Source of the DNA: Stachybotrys elegans
Taxonomy: Eukaryota; Ascomycota; Sordariomycetes; Hypocreales; Stachybotryaceae
DNA length: 64,000 nucleotides
Direction of reading: 5' to 3'
Assembly: GCA_020746835.1 (NCBI GenBank)
Contig: JAGPNK010000008.1
Location: 1,674,001-1,738,000, forward strand
Part shown: in pieces, positions 10,290 to 20,776 of the stretch
Layout: each line of letters opens with the position of its first letter
Position numbering within the stretch: the first letter of the stretch is position 1
Made by a program: the position numbers and the translations under genes
The notes under the pieces: model-generated
Database searches by the model: none
Told to the model about the DNA's origin: nothing
Seen by the model: only the letters and a program-made list of their open reading frames with translations

Positions 10290-11130
10290 TCATTCGGTCT
10301 TCAACTCCTTCTCTGACATGTTCCACCCTCTTGTTTCGACAAGCAACGCCCACTCCAGGACAAACTTTGGCAGCATCATCGCAGCCTCACATTGTAACGC
10401 ATAAGCCCAGTACCCTACAACTACATGTCTCCCGCATCCCACTCGTGAGAGTATTGCCTTGCACACGGCGGCGGCATCTAGTGAAAACATATCCGGCGCT
10501 GACAACAGTCTACCCAGTCCCCCAGACATTGCCAACTCGGATGCCCAAGACCTCAATGTCGCAGCCCTTCAGACGCATTTCGTGACCCAACACTTCCGTC
10601 AGCTTCATGAGGTATTCCTTGCTGGGAGAATAGGACCCAGAGAGCGGGAGCCCTAGACCTGTAAGCGAGCCGACGTTGATGATGAGGCTGGGTGCGTTAC
10701 GCTGGAGGAGCGGAATCACACTCCTCAATAAAAGGGTGGGAAATGGAGCATTTACACTTGCATCTGTGATGATTCGATCTGGGATCATGGCTTCCAGAGT
10801 ACCTATTGTTCGTTCTGTGGCCCCGCCAGCGTTGTTGATTACCACGGCGAGGCTGAGATCCTCTAAGGATGCTGCCCACTCGTAAGAAGGACAAAGACTG
10901 TACCGGAAGTCGACGACATTGTGCATGCAAGCCGTATATGTTCCATCGAGGAGAAGAACAGAAAAGTGGGACGCAGATCCCTCGCCGTGATTTACAAGGC
11001 AGCGCCAAGAAGCAGGCATGCTGTGCCCTGCAATTATGAGGGCAAGGCCTTTATAGAAATTATGTCCATTCCTTCCTGCTGTGGGTACAAGCTTGGACTC
11101 ATGTATGACGCGCCCTTCATTCCGATCCAT
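10290..11130 (-). pseudogene. Decayed short-chain dehydrogenase/reductase
   Basis: The minus strand encodes recognisable SDR parts in two frames. In 11130-10510 are VVINNAGG, the serine motif NVGSLTG and the catalytic YSPSK, followed by DIEVLGIRVGNVWG. The tail continues in another frame (down to 10290) with a GCGRHVVVGYW motif typical of very-long-chain 3-oxoacyl-CoA reductase-like SDRs. The two frames meet near 10515-10530 at a run of G; one surplus base would explain the shift. The N-terminal glycine-rich cofactor motif is also eroded: where TGxxxGIG is expected the frame reads PTAGRNGHNF. Two independent lesions argue for a pseudogene rather than a sequencing error. Its nominal start overlaps the end of the BTB gene upstream. 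Confidence 0.6.
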
Positions 11131-12129
11131 CCTTTTCTCTGATCTGCAGCTTCAGATCTTTGTTCAAATGAGATTCATTGGACTCGAAGTAGTCCTTGAC
11201 ATCTCTGACGTGTGTCTGCATTGGGGGGCTCTGTCTGACGTTCTGAAGCAGAAGAAGTCGAATATCTGAACAGCTTTGGAGAAGTGTATCCCAGTCTGCT
11301 ACAGTCCCATGCAATTTGCTAGGGTTCGAGAAGTGTTCTATGACAAAGTCTGCATAGAACTGTCTCAACTTTGAAGATGCTGGCGTGTTATCACATGCGT
11401 ACAGCACGTCATCACAGGCCACGGTACTGCTGGAAAATGCACCGACTTGTCGTGCATAGAGACGGCTCATTGCGTAGTTTTTGAAATCGGTGCACAGAAG
11501 CTTGTCGCCAAGAACCCAACACCTTACATCAATACTGGAATGCGATGTTAGTGACCTAACGTCATAGCTCCCGTAGTACATCCATTCCACAAACAGTGCA
11601 AACACCGTGGGATCATCTTCCGGAAGCTCAATTCGCTTATTGCGTCGTTCCTGAAAATCCCACGAACAGGCTGCTTTGAAGAAAGGGGAGTGATGTGTGA
11701 TCAATTTGATCGGAAGAGACCATGTGTTGGATGCGTCGGTATTCGCGTGCTTATCCGATAAGGTTGAAGTACCAACATGTATCTCTATTCCACTGCCGCG
11801 TAATCTGTCCAGATTAGCCGTCTGTTACCTTCAGTCCGTTAATGAACATACAAGTCGAGCTTTGTTTTGTCGATGCTTGGATTTCTGTCCCATAGCCCTA
11901 GATTGGGCATGGTAAAAGGTCGAGCGTTTGTATCTCTCGATGGACTAGTCTTGCCTTGGTTATAGTCTGCGAGTCTATGTTCCTCAATGCTGAAGTTTCT
12001 GTAGGCGTCTTGACAAGTAATGGCCACGTATTCATATTCATCTCGGCCAACGCCCTCAACCCATCGTTCTCGAAAGGCGATGTAAGGCTTATCGAATGTG
12101 CCTAGCGCTGCATCATTAGCGTCTTTCAT
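11117..12129 (-). CDS. BTB/POZ domain protein with a nucleoporin-like N-terminal motif
   Basis: Exons 12129-11852 and 11804-11117 (47-nt intron gtatgt...acag with a CTAAT branch) give 321 residues. The BTB domain runs from about IEIHVGTST (residue 97) through HHSPFFKAACSWDF and LPEDDPTVFALFVEWMYYG. BTB domains mediate dimerisation and often recruit partners such as cullin-3. The N-terminal exon carries YRNFSIEEHRLADYNQG, like the SLEELRLxDYxxGR element I associate with some fungal BTB proteins and Nup98-like proteins; that link is from memory. The frame across the intron is consistent and the start is a genuine ATG. The function is unknown. The gene looks intact although its downstream neighbour is decayed. 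Confidence 0.7.
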
Positions 12130-13353
12130 AGCTGATCACCAATGAATACTGGATGAAAAGGCTTTAAAATTCATGAACGGAAGACAGAGGCGTAGCTATG
12201 ATACATACCAGAGCTGATTCCACGGCCAAACATGTTCAGGGGTTACTTGAATTGCATTTTGCACCCGAGAAGAGACCTTATTATGGCAGAAATTTTGAGC
12301 TAAGATGAGCTTAAGAAACGAGGCCTGGTAGGATGTAGGGAGTGTGATTTTGAACTGCCTTGTCAGGTAGAAAGCAAGCCAGTCAGTTAGGCAGCAACAC
12401 GTCTGCCTGCAGCCGTAAAGCTCCACTCATGCCAAGCATCAATCGGCAGCTGTTGCCTCATCGAACTCTCGGCCGACATCTAACGAGCGACGACGGAACC
12501 AGAACATCTGCACAGCAACTGCCCAATATACACAGTTACAGACGAGCATTTGCTAATCGCCCCGACTGAGATCGGAACGTCCCTTGATGACGAGCTGTCG
12601 AACAGAACCGTATCACCTCTCTTGCCGACAAAGCACCAGACCAGCCGCTCGGCATGTTATGATCCATGCCACAAAACACTACAGTCGCAGACAGTCTGTT
12701 CTCCTGTCGCTCCCTTTGTGAAGAAGGACTAGTGTCCCTTTAATACATTTATTAATGGCATGTAAGTGTTAATAAGAGAGCTCTTATACTCAATAATTCA
12801 ACAATTCAGACTGATAGAGTATTGCAATTTGGCAGGTCTGGCTAGAAGCTGGCTATACAGCTGCTGCTGAGGTTTATGGAACGTACAATACAGCTACATA
12901 GGAACCCAGCACCAGGTTATTGTGCTATCTACAGTCGCTTTAATTCAGATGAAATTGAAAGATCCGCTTCCACTTCAGTGCATGACGGCGCCCAGTGCAG
13001 AGATATACGACGCGTAATGACGCAGATCCAAGGAGGTTCCAGACCACAGACTGCAGCTAATCAAGGCGAATGTGCAGGCCCAGATTGCTACGTACAAGCC
13101 ATGGCAGTTTCTCCACTGACTTGCGTGTCTTGTGCCCTGTTCAGGGGCTAGACGCGATGGCCCGTAAACGAGATTGTACGAGACAGAAGCGATGAGCCTC
13201 AAATGTGCAATTGTGGCTTATCTACCTGCCTTGGACCAGCCCCTATCCCCCATCTCTTTCCATTTGCACCAGTACCTTGGGCTTATGATGGTGTACCCGA
13301 ATGTGCATTTCTTGACCATTGCACTTCACCCTCGACGCCTGGATTCGCATACA
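12130..13353. other. Gene-free stretch between the BTB gene and the monooxygenase
   Basis: No ORF with a recognisable family or good start context is visible on either strand, and no repeats were recognised. Confidence 0.5.
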
Positions 13354-14687
13354 TCAGCTTTGGGGAAGCTCGAGAGTCCTCACGTCGCCTGCAAAGTGAT
13401 CCTCCTGATACAGCGTCATGAAAAACATGACTACCGCCGTCACCCCTTCCAGAATCAACGACAAGATGCCGCTGTGGTTGAAGAAGCCGAATCTCGCTAT
13501 GCGTTGCGCACGCTTGACATGTTTATCGACTACCTTTCTCCGCACAGCCTCGTAGTCGGACAGCATCTGCTCCAAAGACCTGCTATTGCGGCGTTCAAGG
13601 ACTCTGGCCATCAGCACGCCGTCCTCGATGGAAATTCCCGTGCTTTCGCCCTGAGGTTGCATCTGTTCCCTGTGTTAACCAACAGCTCCATGTTCACGGT
13701 CCATGTGCTTACTGCGTGTGCTGCATCTCCCAACAAAAAGACACGTCCCCTGCGCCAGCGACCACCGGGCGGCAGAGAGTTTATAGGGTAGAACTGCCAG
13801 CTCTCGCTCTTGGATATAAGCTCCTCGAAACCCTTGACCTTGCCGCCCTGATAGGACTGGAGTATCTGGCGTGTGACCACGTCGTGATGCTCTGCACTAA
13901 CCTTCCAGCCATCCCGATGACCGATTTCGCCCTCCTTTACCCACAGAACGTGTGCGAGGAATACATTACGTCTGCTCGGCTCATAGTAGGTCGCTACCAT
14001 GACTGCGCCATCCTTTCTCAGGGCGGCAGTATCTCGTAGGGCAGGCGACCCATTGGGAAGAGTAATTGGCGCCGAGTGAGCGCCCGCCTTGTCTCTGTTG
14101 ATGTCCTTGACCCATCCCATGGCCACGCTGCGCCCGGTGTAGACCATGTTGCGTTCCGGCTCAACGTAGAGGCGTCGCGCCATAGAATGGATGCCATCGC
14201 AACCTAGGAGTAGGTCGCATTGCAACGTGGACTGGTCGTTAAATTCCATGACCACCTTGGCGTCAGTTTCAGAGATGGCGGTGACATGCCGGCCCCATTG
14301 AATGGTGACGACGTCTGAGTGGTTTTCCAACAATGTGGCGAGCATGTTCTCCACGAGCGGGTGCCGGGCGATGCGTCGAGCCCCGATGCCACCCCAGGTG
14401 TTTGCCAGCCTCCATCCTAGGCGCAGGGAGATGACATCAATACCGCTATCCAAGGATATTGACTTTTGTCGGATCTTGTCACCTGCGCCGAGATAATCCA
14501 AGTATCGCATGCCGAGGGGCGTGATGTTGATGGTACCGCCAATCGTCTGGATGCAAGGACGGAGTTCGATGACGGTTATACGAAGCGGTTGGCTTTGCGG
14601 GCTGGCGGAGGATGACTTTGCCAGGGCAATGGCGGTAGAGAGGCCGCAAGGGCCTGCTCCAAGAATAACAATGTCTCTGATTGTCAT
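13354..14687 (-). CDS. FAD-dependent aromatic-type monooxygenase
   Basis: Exons 14687-13713 and 13662-13354, with a 50-nt phase-0 intron (gtaagc...acag), give 427 residues. The dinucleotide fold VILGAGPCGLSTAIAL is at the N-terminus, the DG motif appears as LLGCDGIHSMARR, and the FAD-ribityl GD motif is FLLGDAAHA, followed across the intron by a QGESTGISIEDG helix. This order is that of salicylate-hydroxylase-like class A flavin monooxygenases, which hydroxylate aromatic or polyketide substrates with NAD(P)H and O2. The substrate cannot be read from sequence. It is divergent from a Zn2Cys6 regulator. A TATATAA-like element at about 14754-14765 on this strand lies about 70 bp before the start. 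The C-terminus has one possible membrane-associated hydrophobic helix (LSLILEGVTAVVMFFMTLY). Confidence 0.85.
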
Positions 14688-15028
14688 GGGGACGGTTGCG
14701 AATTGAGGTGTGAGAGGAAGTTGGTTTGGAACGTTACCGAGAGGAGATCAGACGATTTATATAGATATATATGACCGAGACTGATGAGCTACGGCATGCC
14801 CGGACGTGTCGAACACAAGCAGGGCTCGTGTCTGATGTTGAGACGGCAAGATGGGTTCATGGCCCAGGACTTCCTCATGATTTCCGACCCTCCGAATGAC
14901 CCTCCAAACGATGCTCCGAAGGATTTGGTGGTCCACGACCCACCTACGAAAACCAAAGCTGGCACAAGTCTTTGCTCTCCGATCCTCCGACTCCAGCCAT
15001 ATCTCATGCGTAACCGGCCGGAATCAGG
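14688..15028. promoter_or_regulatory. Divergent promoter between the monooxygenase and its neighbouring regulator
   Basis: These 341 bases separate two opposite start codons. A TATA-like run is present near 14754-14770. Regulation of the monooxygenase by the neighbouring Zn2Cys6 protein is plausible from layout but not shown. Confidence 0.5.
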
Positions 15029-17226
15029 ATGGAGTCGACGCACACGCTTGACTCACGGCCCCGGCCGCCTCCCAGTCGCCGCCGCGACAAACCTCAGGTT
15101 TCTTGCCATTTGTGCCGTCGTCGCAAGTACGTACAAGGGACGTGTGGATGGCGGATGCGTAGGGCTCAGCTGAGGGGCATGCAGAGTCAAGTGCGATCGC
15201 AAGCTTCCCTGCTCCTCGTGCTCCGTACGTCTCCCTGCGCCGTAAAGAGCGGCCCGCTGATGAGAAGAGCCAGAGAAACGCCAATGGCCTGTCGTGTGCC
15301 TATCCCGCCTCCGCAGCGCCGGTCCCTCTGCCGGATGAGGGACGCCTGCAGGATGACTCGCCAATGGACAGTGCGAAGCAGGCTTATCGAGAGGGGTTTC
15401 ATTGGACCTCGGTTCTGAATCACATCCCTAACATGGATGCTGAGACAGCATCAGCTTTACCGGGGACGTCGGCTCACCTTAGACCAACAAACGTGGCTAT
15501 TCGGGGTCAGCGTCGAATGCATGACGCCGCTCATGCCGAGTTGGTAGCACGCATCCCACCCAGAACCGAGTCGGACCGCCTGGTGGCATATTATTTTGAG
15601 GTATTCGAATACTCACCTGTAAGCTGCCCCAGCGCCGGTACTTGACTGCAGCTGATCTTCTGGCTAGATAGTCCTTCACCGGGGCGAGTTTATGTTCCAG
15701 TACAAGGCCTTCTGGCATGAGCCGGCATCAGCACAGGCGGCATGGCTTGGTCTGCTCAGAAGCGTCCTCCACCTCGTCAACGTTTTTCGTAGTACCCAGC
15801 CCGCTACTTCCAAAGAGCTGTCTCACGCCCGACCGCCGACGGAGAACGCCAAGTATCTAGACGAGTTTAAGGATGGAACGGCTCAAGCGCTCAACCTTGC
15901 ACAAGACGGCAAGGAAGGGCGTTTCATTATCCAGACACTGATTCACTATTTCTTCGCCCATCAGTATCTCAAAAAAGATTCCAGTCTCAGATCATGGCTG
16001 CTATTTGGAAACATTATTCAGATAGGTGAGTTGCAGCAGAGGTTTAGGGAGATGGCCAAGAACAAACTACATGGTTGCTAACAATACCAGCTCTATGCAA
16101 TGGTTACCACCGAGATCCGGATCAGATCCCGCACATATCTCCCTTTGAGGGCGAAATTCGACGACGCCTATGGTCCTTCATTTACCAAGCCGACATGGCC
16201 AGCTGCGCCCAGCTCGGTATGCCTAGATTGATTCGCGATTCCATTGTTGACACGAGAGAGCCTCGAAACCTGTTTGATGAAGACTTCAGTGCAGATACCA
16301 CGATTCTGCCCACTTCGAGGCCTGAAACACACCTTACGCCAATCCTCATCACCATTGTCAAGCAGCGCTTCTCCGAGGTCTGTTCCGAAATTCTGGACCT
16401 CGTCACCAGCCGCTCACAGCCCTCCTATGAAAGCATCATGGAGGTTGATCAAAAATTGAGCCAGACACAACAACGGCTTCCAGAGAGATGCAGATTCAGG
16501 TCAATGACGGATTCCATCCTCGACTCGCCGAGCTTAGTATTCCAGGTCTGACACACCATCCTTCAACAGCCTAATGCATCCTGACTCTTAGCAGCTCATA
16601 TTTATCGACTTGTCATTCTCTACCATGCGCATCAACCTCCACTCGAGGCATCTGCCCCTATCGCGTCTGAATCCCGACTACTCATACTCCAGAGATGTTT
16701 CCGTAGAGGCAGCGTGTCACATCTTGGCTCGCCACCACCTCCTAGAGGAGGAATTTCTGCCAGGCGGGCGGCTGTCTCGGGTGAAATGGCTGTCCTTCCC
16801 TCTGCTCCTTCACATCTTCCTTCTGGCCTGTGGCATTCTCTGCTCCCATCTCAGTCAGTCCGCCCCGACGATCAGTCATGCCGACCTGGATAAAATCACT
16901 CATCTCCTTAAAACGACACAATCAATATGGACACGGGCCAGTGAAATTTCATCAGAAGCACGCAAGGCCTCGGCTATCCTATCAAAGATCCTCGGACAAT
17001 TGGAACAACCTGTCCCTCAGCAAGAGCACCAGGGGGGCCTGGGAGAATGCAGGGTCCTCAGCTTACAGGTAAGGCATCAATATCGGAGTTTCCCAAGAGA
17101 GGAAAACCTGACTGACATTTGTTCAAGGGTTCGGGTTCGGGGATATATCTCTCGCTGGCCCAAGTCTTGATGGCGGTGACACTTCAGCTGGGCTGCCTCT
17201 GGAATTCGGTGACATTGACCCAATGA
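15029..17226 (+). CDS. Zn2Cys6 transcription factor with Fungal_trans-type domain
   Basis: Hand-built exons are 15029-15126, 15185-15224, 15274-15618, 15668-16025, 16091-16545, 16595-17068 and 17128-17226 (about 622 residues). Splicing of the first three exons yields a perfect cluster CX2CX6CX5CX2CX8C: CHLCRRRK, then VKCDRKLPCSSCS, then NGLSCAYP. The middle region (IVLHRGEFMFQYKAFW, GYHRDP, FEGEIRRRLWSFIYQAD) is the fungal-specific regulatory domain. It is likely a nuclear activator or repressor, and its position suggests control of the divergent monooxygenase. The last exon is doubtful: the spliced frame ends at 17226, but another frame there, ending at 17267, encodes the family-like tail GFGFGDISLAG...FGPDFWL. 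A one-base discrepancy near the last junction is suspected. Confidence 0.8.
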
Positions 17227-18033
17227 TGGCCAAGTTTTTCAATTTTGGGCCAGACTTTTGGTTGTAGCTGTCCAACATACTTTGTGTGAGGTAGAATTCT
17301 AGTTTGCCACTGCATCAGCTACGTCCACCGCCAAGGCAATACATCTCCCCGGCTCAGGTGGGAATTATTAAATCCTGCAATACGTTGTTCGGGTATGCAT
17401 TTGCTCTCATATCGTCAGTCAAACTGACCCCAACGCTGTAGGCTATTGGACGGGACGACCATGATGATCGCGTCTTCAGACTTTTGTTGAGGAAATAACC
17501 TCCTCAAATGGGTCAAGGATTGGCACATTCCTATGAACAAGGCTAGACTCCATCTACTCTAGGGAGGGATAGACTCACGCCAGATGGCTGAACTAACAAA
17601 CCTAATCCGGCTTGTCAGAAACCCTCCTTGCCTCCCTGACGCAATAGCAAGCGTCGATCTAGGCAGCAAGTCCCTCAGCCACACTCGACTGCGCTTAGCG
17701 AGGCAGACTTGCAATCCAGTCCCAGGGGTCCAGACCTGGCGCAGGGCACTAAAATGGTTACTGCGCCTTGGCGCGCCCTATTCGCCCGTTCGGGCTTTGG
17801 CCCCCAATGTTGTTTAACGGTGGGAGCTGCGCCACGCTGTGCAATGGACACGCTACGTAACAAATGATGTGTCCGGTTGTTCACGGAGAGGGGGAGAGAG
17901 GGTCAGCTGAGATTCGGCACACGTTGCGTCAACGTACAGCCCTCGATCGCAGTGACATATCTAGCCTCCCTCCCTTGACCTTGTTGCTTCCATCCTCTCG
18001 TACCAACATATCTCTCCAGCGTATTTCTCCATC
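17227..18033. other. Intergenic region upstream of the annexin gene
   Basis: No supported gene is present apart from the doubtful tail of the upstream regulator (to 17267). The 100 bases before the annexin ATG are pyrimidine-rich, as is common for highly expressed fungal promoters. Confidence 0.45.
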
Positions 18034-19483
18034 ATGAGTTACCATCAGCAGCAGCCCGGCCAGCCGCCCTATGGGCAAGCACCACCTCCTCAGGGCTACT
18101 ACCAGCAGGCACCACCTCCGGGCCAGTATCCCCCTCAACAACCCCCACCACCGGGGCAATACCAGCAGCCTCCCTCGGGTCAATACCAAGCACCACCTCC
18201 AGGCCAGTATCAGCAACCTCCTCCTCCGGGGCAGTATGGGTATGGCCAGCAACCGCCCCAGGGCCCGTACCAGCAGCAGCCTCCTCCAGGCCAGTACCCG
18301 CCTCAGCAATGGCAGCCTCAGCCAGGCTACCCGGGGCAGCCACCCCAAGGCCAATACTACGCTCCGCCAGGCCAAGCACCCTACGGCCAGCAGCCGCCTT
18401 ACGGGTATCCGGTGAGTCTATCCCAGCTTCTCCGACTGCATCCGTGTCAATTCATGCTGACCGAGTCGCCCTCAGGCTGCCGCTCCCGTAATTCCCGAGC
18501 CTGCCTCGCCCGGATATGACGTTCAGCAGAAACAGTTCTACAGAGAGGTAGACACCGGCTCCGACATCGAGGCCCTGCGCGGTGCCATGAAGGGCTTCGG
18601 ATGCGATAAGAAGGCCCTCATCCGTGTCTTCGCCAGCTCCAGGTACGGGACCCCCTGGGGCATGGAGCAGCTCGTCCGCGATTTCAACAAGCGCCTCATG
18701 CGCGACCTCGTCGACGATATAAAGAAGGAGACGAGCGGCGGGCTTGAAGATACCATTCTTGCTCTGGTTCGGGGCCCGTTGCAGAATGACGTGCGCACCA
18801 TTGCCAAGGCAATCGACGGTGCTGGTACGGACAAGGTTGCGCTGGCAGATGTCTTGCTGGGCCGGTCGAATGCCGATATCAGGGCCATTACGGCAGAGTA
18901 CCGCCGCGTACGGGGCAAGGATCTCCTGGCCGACATCAAGGGCGACATCCGCGATGACAAGATGGTGCGCATGTATAGCATGGTTCTGGCCGCCGGCCGT
19001 GCAGAGCCCGGGGCCATGGTCATACCCGATGATATAGAGGCCAAGGTGACCGAGCTTCATCGCTCTACCGAGGGCATCGCGGGCGCCAATGAGATCGCCG
19101 TCGCCGAGATCCTTGTGCAGTCCAACGGCGCACAGCTCGCCGCCATGGCGCAGCGATACCAGGCCAAGTACCACCGGAGCTTGGAGGACGTCATTGAAGA
19201 CGAGTTCCGCGGCAGCACCGAGGACGCCTTCCTGCACATGCTTGCCGCAGGTTCGGGCCCTGCCAAGGCGGACGCCGCATGGCTAAACGCCGCGCTCAAG
19301 CGCCGTACAAAGTACTTCATCTACCGGCTCACGACCATGTACTGGGACCGCAGCCGCCTAGATGCCGCCAAGGCTGCCTATGCGCAGGTCTACGGCAAGT
19401 CGCTGGGCAAGGAGATCAAGGACGTGCTGGATGGCAGCTACGAGGACATTTGCATGGCGCTTATAGGAGAAGGCAAGAAGTGA
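18034..19483 (+). CDS. Annexin with a Pro/Gln/Gly/Tyr-rich N-terminal tail
   Basis: Exons 18034-18411 and 18476-19483 (64-nt phase-0 intron) give 461 residues. Residues 1-126 are a disordered tail of PPPGQYQ-type repeats, like the N-terminus of animal annexins A7 and A11. Four annexin repeats follow. Repeat 1 begins KGFGCDKKALI and repeat 2 has the best type II calcium loop, GAGTDKVALADVLLG. Repeat 3 (AGANEIAVAEILVQSNG) and repeat 4 (KRRTKYFIYRLTTMYWDRS) are more diverged. Annexins bind acidic phospholipids with calcium and act in membrane repair and trafficking. The tail could bind penta-EF-hand proteins, as known for A7 and A11 (inference). The intron separates tail and core exactly. The gene is intact. 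Confidence 0.93.
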
Positions 19484-20776
19484 GTGCGGGGGGAGGCAAT
19501 AGCGCTGGCGGCGCTCCTCAGTGTACAATATGAGCTGTAGCCTACGTTCTACTGGTGTGATATCCCAGGGTCTTCTGGCGCAACAGGAGGTGAACAGTAA
19601 TGATAGATTAGCAAGGGAATAATTGCAACCAGTAACGACAAGCGCAATACAGCCCAACTATGGAGCGGCATATCGGTGATGCAGCACCATGGGGAGGTGC
19701 GGCAATTCCGTGGTGTCATTTCCCCGTATGCCGCGCTCATCCTGCATCATTTGGATGAAACCAACGATAAGCTAGTGGCTGCTGGGCGTCCCAATTCAGG
19801 TCAAAGGCCTGTCTAGCGTCCAGCAGGTCCACGTCGTGGGGATGAGAGAGTGGAGGAGGAGGTGAGACTCTGTGAGGCGAAACGGGTGCTTGACTATGTC
19901 TTTGGTTGGATGCCAAAGATTCCAGGGCGATGTAGACTGTGTCTATATGTATGGCATAGAAGCAACGGTCAGAAGTGGTTGTTGGAACCACCATGTCACC
20001 GAGTAATATCTCGTGAGTGGGCCATGATAATGAGGCTTTAGATAAGAAAGTGGAGAGTTTCCTGGGCCTAGAGGTGATCATGGCAATTCGCTGATAGTGA
20101 CAGGAACAGAGTTTTGTTCAACACTCCCAAAGACTCACCATCAGTTCTCCACGTGATGCAAGCCTCTTGTCCCTGTCAGAACTAGCATACGGCTTGTCAG
20201 TCCATACCGCAGACATGGGTGAAGAGACACCGCCGGCCTCGACGCAGCAACCCGAGGCACCCACTTCAGAGCCGCCACAATATCCCCCTTTAACCAGGTC
20301 TTCCGTTGCATGTCGGAGGTGATTTGGGATAGCCAATTCGTTCAGTTGAACCTTGGCTAACCACGAGTAGATGTCGTCGATTGCGAACAAAATGTACACA
20401 AGAGGATGGCCGACCACCATGTCTACCGTGTCGTCGAGCCGGCGAAGCGCAGGCAAAGTCATGGTAACTTCCGAACTGCCCTGAAGTAAAGCATCATGCT
20501 GATACACAATAGTCAATTTGCCAATCGAGGTGACAATGCTGATAGAAAGGCGTGTACTCTTCCACGGCTTCTCAGCTGTATTGCTAATAGATCTACAGTT
20601 TCGAATCAAACGAGGTCTAACTGCGTCGAGGACGTGCTATGATGAGCGCTCGTAAGTATCGTGTCCAATCCACAATGGGTTTCTTTGCTGACAGGTAGTA
20701 ATCAAGTCCCAGTGCCAATCAGTCAGGCGGGTTTGTAGACACTCTCCCTGATATGGGCCGTAGCCCAACATGCTAA
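19484..20776. other. Intergenic stretch holding a possible eroded zinc-cluster exon
   Basis: No intact gene is recognised. On the plus strand, 20633-20651 reads TCYDER and 20711-20746 reads SQCQSVRRVCRH in a different frame. This looks like a damaged Zn2Cys6 cluster belonging to the regulator downstream, with a stop codon at the apparent splice junction. A 163-codon minus-strand frame at 20118-20609 has no family likeness and is not called. Confidence 0.35.

Noticed and set aside
10199..10585. 128-codon plus-strand ORF
   Set aside because: It is antisense to the recognisable SDR tail on the minus strand and has random composition.
18452..19237. 261-codon minus-strand ORF opposite the annexin
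   Set aside because: Antisense shadow caused by high GC codon use in the annexin repeats.
20118..20609. 163-codon minus-strand ORF
   Set aside because: No family likeness; it overlaps the presumed eroded zinc-cluster region of the downstream regulator.
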